A DNA stretch of 14,943 nucleotides, taken from positions 1 to 14,943 of the forward strand of contig JADGPO010000089.1 in the NCBI GenBank assembly GCA_017882405.1. Reading direction: 5' to 3'. The position numbers and the translations under genes were made by a program. Below the pieces are notes generated by a model. It searched no databases and was not told the origin of the DNA. It saw nothing but the letters and a program-made list of their open reading frames with translations. Shown here piece after piece: positions 13,798 through 14,943 of this stretch. Position 1 is the stretch's first letter. Every line of letters starts with the position of its first letter. This stretch comes from Solirubrobacteraceae bacterium (lineage in GTDB: Bacteria; Actinomycetota; Thermoleophilia; Solirubrobacterales; Solirubrobacteraceae).

Positions 13798-14943
13798 GTG
13801 ATTCACGAGGTATGGGGCGACGAAGCCGAGTTGGTGCGGGTCGCGGTGGAGTGGGCGGCGCAACGGGTCGTGCGGCCAACGGACTCCAAGACGACGGCGC
13901 GCCCCGCCTCGGAGCTTGCCGCGGAGGCCGGGCGCACGGTCACGCCAGCGGGGATCGGGGGCGTCGTGGCGTTCGATCTCGTGACCAGCGCGGCGAACGT
14001 GTTTGCCGGGGTCTGGGAGGCGGGAGCGGGCGCGGTCTATGCCGAGAACGAGGCGCTGGGGTGGATCATCGAGCTGCTGGGATGGCCACCGAGCGCGGCG
14101 GGCTGCTTTGTCGCCGGGGGCACCGCCGGGAACCTCTCCGCGCTCGCCGCGGCCCGCCATGCCGCTCTGGCCCGCCGCGGAGAACGGCCGGCCGCCGGCT
14201 GGCGGCTGGCGTGCACGGCGGACGTGCACTCCTCCATCCGGCTCGCGGCGCGCGTGCTTGATGTCGGGATCGTCGAGGTGCCTGAGAACGCGCACGGGCA
14301 CCTCACCGGCGAAGCGCTGGCCACCGCGCTGGCCGACGATCCCGACGACATTTTTGCCGTGGTGGCGTCCGCCGGTACGACGAACGCCGGACTCGTGGAC
14401 GACTTGGCGGGCGTGGCCGCCACCTGCGCCGAGCACGGGGTGTGGTTGCACGTGGACGGCGCCTACGGCGGCGCGGCGCTCGCCGCCCCCAGCGTCCGTC
14501 GCCTGTTTGACGGCGTCGAGCTCGCGGACAGCTTCATCGTCGATCCGCACAAATGGCTGTTTGCCCCATATGACTGTTGTGCGCTGCTCTACCGTGATCC
14601 CGAGCCTGCGCGGGCCGCGCACTCGCAGGCCGCGGGTTACCTGGACCGGATCGACCGCGAGGCCGGGAACCCGTCGGACCTTGCGATTCACCTGTCGCGG
14701 CGCGCGCCCGGGCTGCCGTTCTGGTTCAGCCTGGCCACCCACGGCACCGACCGCTGCGTCGCGGCGATCGAGCGGACGCTTGAGACAACGCGCACGGTAG
14801 CCGAGGCGATACGGGCTTGCGAGCACCTGGACCTCGTCTGCGAGCCAGAGCTGTCCGTGCTCCTGTTCGAACGGCCCGGCTGGGACGAGGACGCCTACGC
14901 GGTTTGGTCAAACGCGCTGTCGAAGAAAGGCGTGATCTTGTGC
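13798..14943 (+). CDS. PLP-dependent group II amino-acid decarboxylase (5' part, runs off right edge)
   Basis: The 382 residues present match the pyridoxal-dependent decarboxylase family that includes aromatic-L-amino-acid and glutamate decarboxylases. Motifs in order: GCFVAGGTAGNLSALAAARH, the cofactor phosphate-binding region; ASAGTTNAGLVDDL; VWLHVDGAYGGAAL with Asp220 for the pyridine nitrogen; and VDPHKWLFAPYDC with the Schiff-base Lys252. The later LSRRAPGLPFWFSLATHG segment also fits. The start GTG 13798 gives MIHEVWGDEAELVRVAVEWA, with no Shine-Dalgarno but a weak promoter at leaderless spacing. Family members are usually 450-490 residues, so roughly the last 80-100 are missing beyond the window. 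The substrate cannot be read from these motifs. Nothing adjacent to the left shares a pathway. Confidence 0.9.
   Translation, partial: MIHEVWGDEAELVRVAVEWAAQRVVRPTDSKTTARPASELAAEAGRTVTPAGIGGVVAFDLVTSAANVFAGVWEAGAGAVYAENEALGWIIELLGWPPSAAGCFVAGGTAGNLSALAAARHAALARRGERPAAGWRLACTADVHSSIRLAARVLDVGIVEVPENAHGHLTGEALATALADDPDDIFAVVASAGTTNAGLVDDLAGVAATCAEHGVWLHVDGAYGGAALAAPSVRRLFDGVELADSFIVDPHKWLFAPYDCCALLYRDPEPARAAHSQAAGYLDRIDREAGNPSDLAIHLSRRAPGLPFWFSLATHGTDRCVAAIERTLETTRTVAEAIRACEHLDLVCEPELSVLLFERPGWDEDAYAVWSNALSKKGVILC

Overview
The window is a high-GC chromosomal segment that looks actinobacterial. I infer Thermoleophilia (Solirubrobacter/Conexibacter-like) from the tig-clpP-clpX order, a 1,616-residue 'large' NAD-glutamate dehydrogenase, a zinc-finger-less DksA/TraR-like protein, and several start codons placed 6-10 nt after an actinobacterial TAnnnT -10 box. 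The lineage is inference. No tRNA, rRNA, CRISPR array, insertion sequence or prophage gene was seen.

Left part (1-2676, minus strand): the proteostasis cluster tig, clpP, clpX, transcribed right to left; clpX runs off the left edge. Trigger factor assists nascent chains, and ClpX unfolds substrates and feeds them to ClpP. The intercistronic gaps hold short inverted repeats and a candidate internal clpP promoter. A 46-codon single-pass membrane protein (2703-2843, plus) is divergent from tig and convergent with the glutamate dehydrogenase gene. A 21-bp inverted repeat covering the gdh stop separates the two convergent genes.

Middle (2894-9653): the NAD-GDH gene (minus) is divergent from a small split-barrel flavin-type protein (7851-8297). 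Next come an exported membrane protein that reads through only if one base is restored (8356-8960, minus), a short secreted or membrane protein that may be an internally deleted family member (8966-9331), and the zinc-less DksA-like gene overlapping it (9321-9653).

Metal island (9742-10856): a NicO/RcnA-like membrane transporter with a His-Asp-rich loop is divergent from an ArsR/SmtB repressor. The repressor carries a complete alpha-5 metal site of the CzrA/NmtR type, and a 16-bp palindrome lies in the shared intergenic region. I read this as a self-contained Ni/Co/Zn efflux and sensing pair.

Right part (11040-14943): a GMC/cholesterol-oxidase-like FAD enzyme with a ferredoxin-like four-cysteine motif, two hairpins, a small exported beta-barrel-like protein whose 5' end looks damaged, and about 580 bp of hairpin-rich DNA without a convincing gene. 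The window ends inside a group II PLP-dependent decarboxylase (plus). I see no clearly new multi-gene system. The best leads are the frameshifts, the leaderless start pattern, the metal pair, the DksA variant and the structured gap.
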